Shown here in pieces: positions 9,624 to 18,343 of a stretch of DNA of 64,000 bases; the first letter of the stretch is position 1, and the number at the start of each line of letters is the position of its first letter. The notes below the pieces were generated by a model. That model had not been told where the DNA came from, searched no databases, and worked only from the letters and a program-made list of their open reading frames with translations. The translations under genes and the position numbers were made by a program. Origin of the DNA: Enterococcus pallens ATCC BAA-351 (lineage in GTDB: Bacteria; Bacillota; Bacilli; Lactobacillales; Enterococcaceae). The stretch lies in the NCBI RefSeq assembly GCF_000407485.1, contig NZ_ASWD01000003.1, forward strand, positions 868,001 through 932,000. Reading direction: 5' to 3'.

Positions 9624-9674
9624 AAAGCCCCCTCTTACTATTTTAAGTCGTGAAAATAGCAAAAGACGGGCTTT
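9624..9674 (-). promoter_or_regulatory. Leader hairpin upstream of the MATE gene (possible attenuator)
   Basis: Nested inverted repeats in the transcribed leader: outer AAAGCCC / GGGCTTT and inner CTATTTT / AAAATAG. The last arm runs into TTTTT just before the AAGAAGGGA ribosome site. The form is that of an intrinsic terminator placed before the start codon. No known riboswitch consensus was recognised. Confidence 0.45.
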
Positions 9675-9692
9675 AATAAGCAATATTCTATT

Positions 9693-9727
9693 ATCGTCAT
9701 TCTACAAAATTGACGATCACTTTTCAA
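9693..9727 (-). promoter_or_regulatory. MATE promoter with perfect palindrome over the -10
   Basis: Minus strand TTGAAA (9722-9727), 17 bases, TAGAAT (9699-9704). A perfect inverted repeat ATCGTCA-N11-TGACGAT at 9693-9717 straddles the -10, as expected for a repressor operator. Confidence 0.65.
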
Positions 9728-9775
9728 GCTGATCTTAAAAAAATTATCATAAACCAATAAAACTTTGTGCTAAAA

Positions 9776-9805
9776 AGAAAAAGACACGCACAATGACGTG
9801 TCTTC
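9776..9805 (-). terminator. Terminator of the pst-phoU operon
   Basis: Hairpin AAGACACG / CGTGTCTT followed by TTTTTC on the minus strand, immediately after the phoU stop. Confidence 0.85.
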
Positions 9806-9809
9806 AAAA

Positions 9810-10487
9810 TTAAAATTGTTCATCGCGATTACTATTTAACTCTGTGATTTTACCAGTAGCTAAGTAAACAATCCATTCACAGATATTAGTGACATAATCA
9901 GCGATCCGTTCTAGATAACTGGCTACATTCAAATAATCCGTTCCGCTAATAATTGTTTCTGATTGCTGTTCCATCGTGTCCGTCGTCATTTTGTAAATTT
10001 GCTTAAAGTACTCATTAACACGTTCATCCATTTTAGCAATCATACGGGCATCTTTTTCGTCCGTTTTTACATAGGCGATCAGCACATTGTCCACCATTTT
10101 CTTCACATAGTCAGACATCTCTGAAATCTCTTGTTCAACCTCTAAAATCCGTGGCATTCCCTTTAGTCGAATAGTCGATTTGGCAACCGAAACGGCATGA
10201 TCCCCCATCCGTTCCAAATCAGAGCTAGCTTTCATAATTGTAATGATTGTGCGCAAATCTGTTGTAACCGGCTGTTGTAAAGCAATCATTTCAAAGCTTT
10301 TCTTTTCCAGCTTTACTTCCATATTATTGATTTCAATATCGTTATCAATCACTTCTTGTGCTAAATGCTTGTCATGTTCAATATAGGAACGCACGGATTT
10401 GTGTACCGCGCTAGAAACCGACATCCCCATTTCATAAAACTGATTATGCAAGTTTAACAAATCTTCTTCAAACTGTGTACGTAGCAT
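9810..10487 (-). CDS. phoU: Phosphate transport system regulatory protein PhoU
   Basis: PhoU links the Pst transporter to the phosphate-sensing two-component system and damps phosphate uptake. The 225-residue protein is all helical with two PhoU repeats. The repeats carry the metal-binding E/DxxxD motifs, seen in ASSDLERMGDHAVSVAK and VASYLERIADYVTNICEW. GGGAGG precedes the ATG. It is the last gene of pstC-pstA-pstB-pstB-phoU and is followed by a strong terminator. Confidence 0.95.
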   Translation of the reverse strand: MLRTQFEEDLLNLHNQFYEMGMSVSSAVHKSVRSYIEHDKHLAQEVIDNDIEINNMEVKLEKKSFEMIALQQPVTTDLRTIITIMKASSDLERMGDHAVSVAKSTIRLKGMPRILEVEQEISEMSDYVKKMVDNVLIAYVKTDEKDARMIAKMDERVNEYFKQIYKMTTDTMEQQSETIISGTDYLNVASYLERIADYVTNICEWIVYLATGKITELNSNRDEQF

Positions 10488-10511
10488 TGTTTACCTCCCT
10501 AATTCTTTTTT

Positions 10512-11267
10512 TTAACCGAATTTACCAGAAATATAATCTTCCGTTTCTTGTTTGCCAGGGTCTAGGAAGATTTTCTTTGTTTTGTCGAACTCGATAAGCT
10601 CGCCTTGTAAAAAGAAAGCTGTTTTATCAGAAATTCGTGAAGCTTGGGACATATTATGAGTTACAATAATAATCGTGTAGCGTTCCTTCAATTCCAAAAG
10701 CATGTTTTCAATTTTCCCGGTTGAAACAGGATCTAAGGCACTGGTTGGCTCATCCATCAAGATAATTTCTGGATTGACAGCCAAAACCCGAGCGATACAA
10801 ACCCGCTGCTGCTGTCCACCAGACAAGGATAACGCACTCTCATGCAGTTTATCCTTCACGTCATTCCATACAGAGGCCGCTTTCAAGCTTTCTTCCACAA
10901 CCTGATCTAATTTTGCTTTGTCTTTTTCACCTTTTAATTTTAACCCATAAACGATATTCTCGTAAATGGAAAATGGAAAAGGATTGGGTTGCTGGAAAAC
11001 CATACCGATTTGTTTGCGCAATTCAACCGTATCAGTCTTAGGACTGTAAATATCCCGATTATTATACACTACACTACCGGTAATTGTTACGTCTGGAATC
11101 AAATCATTCATTCGATTCAGACAACGCAGATAAGTGGATTTCCCACAACCGGAAGGCCCGATCATTGCCGTGATTTCATTTTCATTAAAAGCTAAATCAA
11201 TTCCCTTTAAGGCCTCTTTTTTCCCATAATACAGGTGAAGGTCTTTGGAAGTAATAATCTCAGACAT
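10512..11267 (-). CDS. pstB2: Phosphate ABC transporter ATP-binding protein (second PstB)
   Basis: This 251-residue ABC ATPase energises phosphate import by PstC-PstA. Visible motifs are Walker [14 protein letters not shown]-loop [10 protein letters not shown], signature [16 protein letters not shown], Walker [14 protein letters not shown] and the H-loop in [11 protein letters not shown]. The QQPNPFP Q-loop is characteristic of PstB. It follows a second pstB copy by 17 bases; two tandem pstB genes are usual in enterococci and other lactic acid bacteria. GGAGG is well placed before ATG. Confidence 0.94.
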   Translation of the reverse strand: MSEIITSKDLHLYYGKKEALKGIDLAFNENEITAMIGPSGCGKSTYLRCLNRMNDLIPDVTITGSVVYNNRDIYSPKTDTVELRKQIGMVFQQPNPFPFSIYENIVYGLKLKGEKDKAKLDQVVEESLKAASVWNDVKDKLHESALSLSGGQQQRVCIARVLAVNPEIILMDEPTSALDPVSTGKIENMLLELKERYTIIIVTHNMSQASRISDKTAFFLQGELIEFDKTKKIFLDPGKQETEDYISGKFG

Positions 11268-11284
11268 TTATTTTCCTCCGTCTC

Positions 11285-12085
11285 TTAACCAAAGTGCCCA
11301 GATACATAATCTTCGGTCGCTTGGATTTTTGGTCGTGTAAAGATTTTACGAGTTTCATCATACTCAATCACATGACCAAGGTAAAAGAATGCAGTGTAAT
11401 CACTAATACGAGCTGCCTGCTGCATATTATGGGTAACAATAATAATTGTATAGTCATCCTTCAATTGTGTTAAGGTTTCTTCTACTGTACCAGTCGAAAT
11501 CGGGTCAAGGGCACTTGCTGGTTCATCTAAAAGTAAAATATCCGGCTTCATGGCAATTGCTCGAGCAATACACAGACGTTGCTGCTGTCCACCTGATAAA
11601 GCCAAAGCACTTTTGTCCAAGTTGTCCTTTACTTGATCCCATAAAGCCGCTTGCTTCAAACTGGTTTCAACCATTTCTTCTAGTTTGTGCTTATCCTTTT
11701 CTCCATGCTGCTTTAAAGCAAACGTGATATTCTCACGAATGGATTTACTGAAAGGATTTGGGCGTTGGAATACCATGCCGATTCGTTTACGCATTTCATA
11801 TACGTCTATATTATCAGCATTGATGTCTACACCCTTATACATAATTTTCCCAGTCACACTGGCACTGCTAATGCCATCATTCATCCGGTTCAATGAACGC
11901 AAGTACGTAGACTTTCCGCAACCAGATGGTCCAATTAAAGCCGTAATCTTGTTTTTCTCGAACTCTAAATCGACACCTTTGATTGCTTCATTTTCTCCAT
12001 AATAAACATGTAAATCCTCTGTGTGGAGAACGATATCTCCAGGCATATGGATAATATTGCGTTCTTCCCAATTATATTCTTTCAT
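11285..12085 (-). CDS. pstB1: Phosphate ABC transporter ATP-binding protein (first PstB)
   Basis: This 266-residue PstB-type ATPase has Walker [14 protein letters not shown]-loop [10 protein letters not shown], signature [16 protein letters not shown] and Walker [14 protein letters not shown]. The N-terminus is about 15 residues longer than that of the second copy ([17 protein letters not shown]). The AAGGAG upstream of the first ATG supports this longer start. Two PstB copies could form homo- or heterodimers on the same PstC-PstA channel; sequence does not decide which. Confidence 0.93.
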   Translation of the reverse strand: MKEYNWEERNIIHMPGDIVLHTEDLHVYYGENEAIKGVDLEFEKNKITALIGPSGCGKSTYLRSLNRMNDGISSASVTGKIMYKGVDINADNIDVYEMRKRIGMVFQRPNPFSKSIRENITFALKQHGEKDKHKLEEMVETSLKQAALWDQVKDNLDKSALALSGGQQQRLCIARAIAMKPDILLLDEPASALDPISTGTVEETLTQLKDDYTIIIVTHNMQQAARISDYTAFFYLGHVIEYDETRKIFTRPKIQATEDYVSGHFG

Positions 12086-12095
12086 CGAATTCTCC

Positions 12096-12983
12096 TTATG
12101 CTGAGGTCATCTTTTTATGCAGACGTTTGCCTATCGCCCGCGCACCAAAGTTAAATAGCAATACTGCAATAATCAAGACTGCCGAAGCACCTGCAGAGAC
12201 ACTTGCACCATCCGGCATGGTTCCCTCAGTATTGATCTTCCAAATGTGTACTGCCAAAGTTTCTGCTTGTCTGAAAATACTAATCGGACTAGAAACACTC
12301 AATGGATTCCAGTTAGTAAAATCTAAAGCTGGAGCACTTTGTCCTGCAGTATAAATCAAAGCAGCTGCCTCACCAAAAATACGACCTGAACTCAAAATGA
12401 TCCCCGTTAAAATTCCTGGTGAAGCATCTGGGACAACAATTTTGGTCACAGTTTCCCAACGAGATAAGCCCAAAGCCAATCCAGCCTCCCGCTGAGTATA
12501 ATGAATTGCCCGTAAAGATTCTTCAATATTACGTGTCAGTAAAGGCAGATTGAACAAGGTTAAAGCTAATGCCCCTGACAAAATTGAAAAGCCATAACCA
12601 AATTGAATAACAAATACTAAGAACCCGAATAAACCAACTACTACTGATGGTAATGAGCTCAAGATCTCAATAGAGGTTCGAATTAAACCTGTCAGCCAAT
12701 TATCCTTCGCATACTCTGAAAGATAAATTCCTGCTCCTAAAGAAATCGGAAAGCTGATCAGCATAGTAATGAACAATAAGAAGATTGAGTTGAATAATTG
12801 AATACCAATACCACCGCCTGCTTGATAAGCTTTAGAAGGTGAGGTTAAAAATTCCAAAGAAATGTGCGGCAACCCGCGAATTAAAATATAAAGTAATAGA
12901 AAAGCCAAAATACAAACAATTAATCCAGAGATCACGTATAAGACACCTGTAGCAATCTTATCTGCGCGTTTTGCTTTATCCAT
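12096..12983 (-). CDS. pstA: Phosphate ABC transporter permease PstA
   Basis: This 295-residue inner membrane permease has six predicted helices and the ABC permease coupling loop ([26 protein letters not shown], about residues 165-190), where the EAA motif contacts PstB. It forms the phosphate channel with PstC. Its ATG follows GGAGCG and lies at the pstC stop, so the two genes are effectively coupled. Confidence 0.94.
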   Translation of the reverse strand: MDKAKRADKIATGVLYVISGLIVCILAFLLLYILIRGLPHISLEFLTSPSKAYQAGGGIGIQLFNSIFLLFITMLISFPISLGAGIYLSEYAKDNWLTGLIRTSIEILSSLPSVVVGLFGFLVFVIQFGYGFSILSGALALTLFNLPLLTRNIEESLRAIHYTQREAGLALGLSRWETVTKIVVPDASPGILTGIILSSGRIFGEAAALIYTAGQSAPALDFTNWNPLSVSSPISIFRQAETLAVHIWKINTEGTMPDGASVSAGASAVLIIAVLLFNFGARAIGKRLHKKMTSA

Positions 12984-13909
12984 TATTTAATCGCTCCTTT
13001 TTTACCAATATAGCGAATCACAATGTTGAAAACTAAAGACATAAACAACAGGATTAGCGCTAACGACCACAGTACATTGTTTTCTACAGTTCCCATAATA
13101 GTGTTTCCGATTCCCATTGTTAAAATTGAAGTTAAAGTTGAAGCTGGCGTAGTTAAACTAGTTGGCATCAAAGCTGCATTACCAATTACCATTTGAATGG
13201 CTAAGGCTTCACCGAATGCACGCGCCATCCCAAATACAACCGCCGTTAAAATTCCTGGAATTGCTGCCCGCAGCACAACTTTGTAAATAGTTTGCCAACG
13301 AGTACCTCCCAGAGCCAAAGAAGCCTCTCGGTAGTACCGTGGAACAGATTTCAATGTATCGACAGTCATCGTTGTTACTGTTGGCAAAATCATTACAAAC
13401 AGAACAAATGTCCCAGATAAAATTCCGAATCCAGTTCCGCCAAAAACGGAACGTACCATTGGCACAATAACCGATAAACCGATAAATCCATAAACAACAG
13501 ATGGAATACCCACCAACAATTCAATTACTGGTTGTAAAAACTTTTGTCCCTTATTGGGTGAAATTTCTGTCATAAAGACTGCCGCACCAATCGCAAAGGG
13601 GGTTGCTACAATTGCTGATAAAAAGGTAACGATAAATGAGCCCACAATCATCGGCAAGGCCCCTACTAACGGCTGACCATCTGGCCCCGTGGCACTAGGA
13701 TTCCAAGTCGTCCCAAATAAAAAGTCAAAAACATTAATTTTATCTACAAAAAATGTAGCCAACCCTTTGCTGGCAACAAAATAGAAGATAGCACCTACTA
13801 CAAATACAATCAAGGCAATACAGATGAAGCTAATGAATCGCCCTCGTTGCTCAATACGTGCTCTTTTTGATTTAGTGGTAAGAGCTTTTTTTACTTCTTC
13901 ATTCTCCAA
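12983..13909 (-). CDS. pstC: Phosphate ABC transporter permease PstC
   Basis: This 308-residue membrane permease has about six helices after a charged N-terminal tail (KKALTTKSKRARIEQRGRF). The EAA coupling loop is REASLALGGTRWQTIYKVVLRAAIPGI. The likely start is TTG at 13909, eight bases after a strong AGGAGG; no in-frame ATG nearby has a comparable site. It is the first gene of the pstCABB-phoU transcript and is preceded by candidate Pho boxes, not directly by pstS. Confidence 0.92.
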   Translation of the reverse strand: MENEEVKKALTTKSKRARIEQRGRFISFICIALIVFVVGAIFYFVASKGLATFFVDKINVFDFLFGTTWNPSATGPDGQPLVGALPMIVGSFIVTFLSAIVATPFAIGAAVFMTEISPNKGQKFLQPVIELLVGIPSVVYGFIGLSVIVPMVRSVFGGTGFGILSGTFVLFVMILPTVTTMTVDTLKSVPRYYREASLALGGTRWQTIYKVVLRAAIPGILTAVVFGMARAFGEALAIQMVIGNAALMPTSLTTPASTLTSILTMGIGNTIMGTVENNVLWSLALILLFMSLVFNIVIRYIGKKGAIK

Positions 13910-13981
13910 AGGATATTCCTCCTAAACGATAATCTAACGGATTCATTTTACAAGTTGAACGTCAATTTCTTTTTAATCTTG

Positions 13982-14018
13982 TGTAAAGCTTGGATGACAA
14001 TTGTAAAGATTGTGTAAA
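13982..14018 (-). promoter_or_regulatory. Candidate Pho boxes upstream of pstC
   Basis: On the minus strand TTTACA occurs three times in direct orientation (at 14018, 14007 and 13987, reading down), spaced 11 and 20 bases apart, within AT-rich DNA. Helical-turn-spaced TT(A/T)ACA repeats are the binding pattern of PhoP/PhoB-type regulators in Firmicutes. They lie between the pstS terminator and pstC, so the permease/ATPase part of the system probably has its own phosphate-controlled promoter. Confidence 0.55.
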
Positions 14019-14157
14019 TTCACATAATCAACGGTGATTTATCTCAATTTTAGCCTAATTTTTCAGATACTCAAAGTAATCCTACTTTTGCCAAAGATCC
14101 CAACTTTTTAAATACAAAAAAGTTCAATGCTTCCACACTCAAATAAAATTTCACAAA

Positions 14158-14184
14158 AAAAACTGAGGATTTCCGCCTCAGTTT
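14158..14184 (-). terminator. Terminator after pstS, overlapping its stop codon
   Basis: Stem AAACTGAGG / CCTCAGTTT with a 6-base loop and an 8-base T run on the minus strand. The TGA stop of pstS lies inside the ascending arm. It may be leaky, giving more PstS than transporter. Confidence 0.85.
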
Positions 14185-15026
14185 ACAATATTTCCTTGCC
14201 AGTCACGTTCAACCTTCATAGAAGAAATTGGAATATAGCCTAATTGGGGAACAATTCGATTCTGTATTTCCTCTGACTGAATGTATTCTAAAAATTCAGC
14301 ACTCAATTCACTCGGTTTCCCTTTAGTATACATATGCTCATAAGCCCAAATTTGCCATTTATTCACAGTGACATTCTCATCCGTGGGCTCAACCCCATCG
14401 ATACTAAGTGTTTGTACATCATCACTCACATATGAAAATGCCGTATAGCTAATAGCACCTGGAGTATCAGCAACGATTTGACGAACCATTCCGCTAGAAT
14501 CTTGTTCCTGAGCTCGGACAGCTGTCTGACCATCCAATACCCATTTTTCAAAAGTAGCTCGAGTTCCACTGCCGGAAGCGCGGTTCAAAATAACGACATC
14601 TTCATCGGTTCCGCCAAGTTCTTTCCAGTTGGTAATCTCACCTAAAAAGATCTTACGCAAATTTTCTAAAGAAATATCTTTCACACCGACATTCTTGTTT
14701 ACAATTGGGGTGATCCCGACTACTGCAACTTTATGGTCAGTTAGTTGATCCGCTTTAATCCCACTTTTTTCTTCCGCAAATACATCAGAATTGCCGATTT
14801 CAACTGCACCAGATTGTACCTGGCTTAATCCCGTACCACTTCCGCCACCTTGGACATTAACGAATTTTCCAGGATTTTCACTTTGATATTCTTCAGCAAC
14901 TGTTTCCACTAAAGGCTGCAGTGCAGATGAACCAACAGCTGTAATTGATTCACCACGATCGATCCATTTAGAACAGCCAGACAATAAAAGTACAGTCCCT
15001 AGGAGGGGCAGTAACCATTTTTTCAT
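14178..15026 (-). CDS. pstS: Phosphate-binding lipoprotein PstS
   Basis: PstS captures phosphate outside the membrane and hands it to PstC-PstA. The 282-residue protein has a lipoprotein signal (MKKWLLPLLGTVLLLSGC, cysteine 18). It carries typical phosphate-pocket motifs: VGSSALQPLVETVAEEY, GGGSGTGLSQVQSGAVEIGNSD and LNRASGSGTRATFEKWVL. GGAG lies upstream of the ATG. It has its own promoter and terminator, so it is separated from pstCABB-phoU by 268 bases holding the Pho boxes. The lipobox would be processed by the Lgt encoded at 3851-4684. Confidence 0.94.
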   Translation of the reverse strand: MKKWLLPLLGTVLLLSGCSKWIDRGESITAVGSSALQPLVETVAEEYQSENPGKFVNVQGGGSGTGLSQVQSGAVEIGNSDVFAEEKSGIKADQLTDHKVAVVGITPIVNKNVGVKDISLENLRKIFLGEITNWKELGGTDEDVVILNRASGSGTRATFEKWVLDGQTAVRAQEQDSSGMVRQIVADTPGAISYTAFSYVSDDVQTLSIDGVEPTDENVTVNKWQIWAYEHMYTKGKPSELSAEFLEYIQSEEIQNRIVPQLGYIPISSMKVERDWQGNIVN

Positions 15027-15059
15027 TTGGATTCTCCTTTAAATAAAATAAGCTAGTTT

Positions 15060-15087
15060 ATTGTACCATTTCATTTTTAAAGAGCAA
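15060..15087 (-). promoter_or_regulatory. Promoter of pstS
   Basis: Minus strand TTGCTC, 16 bases, TACAAT, 33 bases upstream of the pstS ATG. It lies in the short gap after cls. Confidence 0.5.
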
Positions 15088-15095
15088 GAGATATT

Positions 15096-16547
15096 TTACA
15101 ATAATGGTGAGATCAGACGAGCAATTCCTTCTTTAAACTTAATTACTACCCCACGTTGATCATAGCGCTCCTGAGTTAATAATTCCGACTTCTCAGAATC
15201 TTTGAAGAAAGCATTGCGAACCTTAGAAGCAAATTGACTGTCATAAATGACTGTGTTTACTTCAAAATCTAGTTGAAAGGATCGAACATCAATGTTCGCT
15301 GAGCCAACTGAAGCAATCCCCTCATCAATAATCATCGTTTTCGCATGAATAAACCCATTTTCGTAAGTCTCAATTATAGCTCCGTATTCCAAAAGCTCAG
15401 CTGCAAAGGAATAAGTCGCCCAATAAACCAAAATATGATCCGGCTTGTTAGGAATTTGAATGCGTACCTTCACACCTGATAGTAAAGCAGACTTCAGAGC
15501 TTCATGAATAGAGTCATCTGGAATATAGTATGGCGTTTGAATCAGTATTTCTTTTTTAGCCAGATTGATCATTTTCAAGTATGTCATCTTAATCTGCTCA
15601 TGAGCACTATCTGGTCCACTGGTTACAATTTGCAAAGCACAATGCCCCTCAGAATCAATCTTTGGAAAATAAATCGGCTCATACAAGACTTCATTCTTAT
15701 GCTGGGAATTCCAATCCATTAAAAAGCGGTTTTGCAAAGAATATACGATATCTCCATGTACACGAATATGATTGTCACGCCAATAGCCAAATTTTTCCAC
15801 TAACCCTAAATACTCATCACCAACATTGAAGCCGCCAGTATAGCCAATCTCCCCATCAATAACAACAATTTTACGATGATTGCGATAGTTCATTCGAGGA
15901 TTTAAATAGGGTACAAATAGTGGAAAAAAGAATTCGACTTCTCCACCAGCCTCTAGTAATGGTGCAAAAAATTTACGATTTACTTGGGTAGATCCCCAAG
16001 CATCTAGTAAAAGGCGCACCTTAACTCCTCGTTTAGCTGCCTCGGTTAAGGCATCTCTTACTTCTACACCTAACGCATCACTGCGATAGATGTAATATTC
16101 CATATGAATATGAAGACTTGCCTTTTGAATATCCGCTAGCAATGCGTCGAATTTCTCCCTACCATCAGTATACAGGGTAACCTCGTTATTCGTCGTGTAA
16201 AGTGAACTTTCAAACATGGTTAGCATATAAATCAATTGTTTCGGGTCTACTTGATCCGTTGAGGGCTTAGGAAATAATCCCCGAGCTAGAGCACGCTGCT
16301 GCTGTTCGATCTCAACATTCATTCCCACCTTAGTCTGCATCTTCAAATCAAAAATACGTTCCTTCGAGATACCTTTTCCTAAAAAGATGTACATGACGAA
16401 ACCTACAACAGGCAAGAAAGTTAGAATTAACAACCAGGCCCAAGTTGTAACAGTATCCTTTCGTTCTCGAAAGACAATAATTAATGACAAAATTGTATTC
16501 ACGATTAAGAAAACTAAGCCCATATGTCCCATCAAAAAACTTATCAT
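15096..16547 (-). CDS. cls: Cardiolipin synthase
   Basis: Cls condenses two phosphatidylglycerol molecules into cardiolipin at the membrane. The 483-residue protein has two N-terminal membrane helices (residues about 5-25 and 36-55). Two phospholipase D domains follow, each with an HKD motif: HRKIVVIDGEIGYTGGFNVG in the first and HAKTMIIDEGIASVGSANID in the second. Length matches bacterial ClsA-type enzymes. GGAG is well placed before the ATG. Mutations in enterococcal cls accompany daptomycin resistance, which fits with the nearby liaXYZ genes, but they are separate transcription units here. Confidence 0.94.
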   Translation of the reverse strand: MISFLMGHMGLVFLIVNTILSLIIVFRERKDTVTTWAWLLILTFLPVVGFVMYIFLGKGISKERIFDLKMQTKVGMNVEIEQQQRALARGLFPKPSTDQVDPKQLIYMLTMFESSLYTTNNEVTLYTDGREKFDALLADIQKASLHIHMEYYIYRSDALGVEVRDALTEAAKRGVKVRLLLDAWGSTQVNRKFFAPLLEAGGEVEFFFPLFVPYLNPRMNYRNHRKIVVIDGEIGYTGGFNVGDEYLGLVEKFGYWRDNHIRVHGDIVYSLQNRFLMDWNSQHKNEVLYEPIYFPKIDSEGHCALQIVTSGPDSAHEQIKMTYLKMINLAKKEILIQTPYYIPDDSIHEALKSALLSGVKVRIQIPNKPDHILVYWATYSFAAELLEYGAIIETYENGFIHAKTMIIDEGIASVGSANIDVRSFQLDFEVNTVIYDSQFASKVRNAFFKDSEKSELLTQERYDQRGVVIKFKEGIARLISPLL

Positions 16548-16567
16548 GCTCCCACTCCTTCTTTTAA

Positions 16568-16596
16568 AGAATAGCGAAGAAGGTCCTGAAAGTAAA
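16568..16596 (-). promoter_or_regulatory. Probable cls promoter
   Basis: Minus strand TTTACT, 17 bases, TATTCT, ending 20 bases upstream of the cls ATG. Confidence 0.4.
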
Positions 16597-16639
16597 CAAA
16601 AACATAGCTATTTTACAGATTCTGCTTTCTTATAGCAAA

Positions 16640-16672
16640 ATAAAAAGTGTTGGCAAAATGAATCGCCAACAC
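16640..16672 (-). terminator. Terminator after ftsX
   Basis: Perfect stem AGTGTTGGC / GCCAACACT with a 10-base loop followed by TTTTTATTTT on the minus strand. Confidence 0.92.
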
Positions 16673-16682
16673 TTGCTTTGCT

Positions 16683-17567
16683 CTAAATTTTTAAGAAACG
16701 ACGCATTGAAATGATCGATCCTAACGATCCAATTAAATATCCTCCTACAGCCATTAAAACATCCAGCTTCCAAACAATACTGCTTGGCGTTAACAAGTTC
16801 AAGTTAGACTGTAGTAAATATGGTGCAGCTAATTCATAGATTTGCTGATATCCATATGTCAAAATTAAAATAGGAACAATCGAACCAATTAAACCAATCC
16901 AGCCACCTTCCAAGAAGAACGGCCAACGAATATACCCATTTTTGGCTCCTACTAAACGCATAATTTGAATTTCGCGTTTACGGGAAATAATTGTAATTCG
17001 AATCGTATTGGAAATTAGGAAAATTGCTACAAAAATCAGCAAGGCTGCGGCTGCTAGCCCCCAAGTTCTGACAACTCCGGCAATTGTAATAATCCGATCC
17101 GCCGAATTACCACCGTAATCGGCACGATTAACATTTGGCAGCTTACTTGCTTGGTCAGCAACAGGTTTGATGTACTGAGAATCTGTTGCACTAACAATAT
17201 AGACATCATACAAAGGATTATTGTCACCTTCAAATAAATCCCAAGCATCCCCTAAAGCGGACTGGATCTTTTTAAGCTGATCTTCTTTACTAGAAAACTG
17301 AACCTTATCAACATGAGAAATATCAGCTAAGTCACCCTTTAACGCTTTTAAATCTTTTTCACTAGTACCGATGTCCACAAAGACCGTTACATCGACATTG
17401 CCTTCAACATCTTCGGCTAGTTTTGTTGCATTCATAATAATTGCTAGAAAGACACCTGCTAACGTTAATGTGATGGTTACTGCACTGACAGAAGCCAAAG
17501 TCATCCAGCCATTACGTTTTAAGCTTTTGACACTTTCCAACAAATGTCGGAAGAAATTTCTAATCAT
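16683..17567 (-). CDS. ftsX: Cell division protein FtsX
   Basis: FtsX is the membrane half of the FtsEX complex, which uses ATP hydrolysis to activate peptidoglycan hydrolases at the division site. The 294-residue protein has one N-terminal helix (GWMTLASVSAVTITLTLAGVFLAIIM). A large extracellular loop (about residues 55-175) precedes three more helices, the standard FtsX topology. The start MIRNFFRHLLES overlaps the end of ftsE by eight bases. A TTG 36 bases upstream in the same frame is less likely because MIRNFFRH is the conserved family start. The SD (GGGAGGAG) lies inside ftsE. Confidence 0.93.
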   Translation of the reverse strand: MIRNFFRHLLESVKSLKRNGWMTLASVSAVTITLTLAGVFLAIIMNATKLAEDVEGNVDVTVFVDIGTSEKDLKALKGDLADISHVDKVQFSSKEDQLKKIQSALGDAWDLFEGDNNPLYDVYIVSATDSQYIKPVADQASKLPNVNRADYGGNSADRIITIAGVVRTWGLAAAALLIFVAIFLISNTIRITIISRKREIQIMRLVGAKNGYIRWPFFLEGGWIGLIGSIVPILILTYGYQQIYELAAPYLLQSNLNLLTPSSIVWKLDVLMAVGGYLIGSLGSIISMRRFLKI

Positions 17568-18249
17568 CGAATTCGTATTCTCCTCCCGCTTCGTCTCGAA
17601 CAATCAAGCCATTTTCAATCGCAATCAATCGGTGACGCATCGTATCCACAATTGTCTTATTATGAGTTGCCATGACAATTGTTGTTCCTTGTGCATTGAT
17701 CCGTTCCAGTAATTTCATGATTTCCCATGACGTTTCTGGATCAAGGTTTCCCGTAGGTTCGTCAGCAATTAATACTTTCGGTGTATTAACGATCGCCCGA
17801 GCAATAGATACCCGTTGTTGTTCCCCACCAGATAGTTCTCCTGGAAACACACGAACTTTATGCTTTAAGCCAACTAAATCTAAAACTTCCATTACTCGCT
17901 TTTTAATATCTCGAGGCTTACGTCCAATTACCTGCATAGCATAGGCAACATTTTCATAAACTGTTTTTCGTGGCAGTAATTTAAAGTCTTGGAAAACCAC
18001 ACCAACGTCTCGGCGTAAATAAGGTACATCTCGGTTCTTAATTTTCAACAAATCATGACCGGCTACTTCCAATTTTTTCCCAGAAGTTGCTTTTTCTTCC
18101 CGGTACATCAATTTGATAAAGGTTGATTTCCCACTTCCTGAGGGTCCTACAACATATACAAACTCCCCTTGATCAATATTGACCGTAAGACCGCGAACCG
18201 CCGTAGTCTTATTGGGATACTTTTTCACCACATCTTTCATTTCAATCAT
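17560..18249 (-). CDS. ftsE: Cell division ATP-binding protein FtsE
   Basis: FtsE is the ATPase partner of FtsX. The 229-residue protein has Walker A GPSGSGKSTFIKL, Q-loop VFQDFKLLP, signature LSGGEQQRVSIARAIV and Walker B VLIADEPTGNLDP. The LLPRKTVYENVAYAM segment is typical of FtsE. GGAGAG is six bases before the ATG of MIEMKDV. An upstream in-frame extension would run through the promoter and is rejected. It is translationally coupled to ftsX. Confidence 0.95.
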   Translation of the reverse strand: MIEMKDVVKKYPNKTTAVRGLTVNIDQGEFVYVVGPSGSGKSTFIKLMYREEKATSGKKLEVAGHDLLKIKNRDVPYLRRDVGVVFQDFKLLPRKTVYENVAYAMQVIGRKPRDIKKRVMEVLDLVGLKHKVRVFPGELSGGEQQRVSIARAIVNTPKVLIADEPTGNLDPETSWEIMKLLERINAQGTTIVMATHNKTIVDTMRHRLIAIENGLIVRDEAGGEYEFDD

Positions 18250-18283
18250 GGTTATCTCTCCATATCCTCTTAAATTCTTAGCT

Positions 18284-18292
18284 ATTATAGCA
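18284..18292 (-). promoter_or_regulatory. Extended -10 promoter of ftsEX
   Basis: Minus strand TGCTATAAT, an extended -10 (TGn plus perfect TATAAT), with no good -35. It lies 35 bases upstream of the ftsE ATG. Confidence 0.6.
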
Positions 18293-18343
18293 CGGAAACA
18301 TTGCAACAGGCTTTCAGTAGTTTACAATTTGATTTCATTTGAC

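Noticed and set aside
11446-12002. Two overlapping plus-strand frames opposite pstB1
   Set aside because: Shadow frames of a conserved ABC ATPase; no start signals.
17054-17248. 64-residue frame within ftsX on the same strand
   Set aside because: Out-of-frame shadow inside the conserved FtsX extracellular domain.
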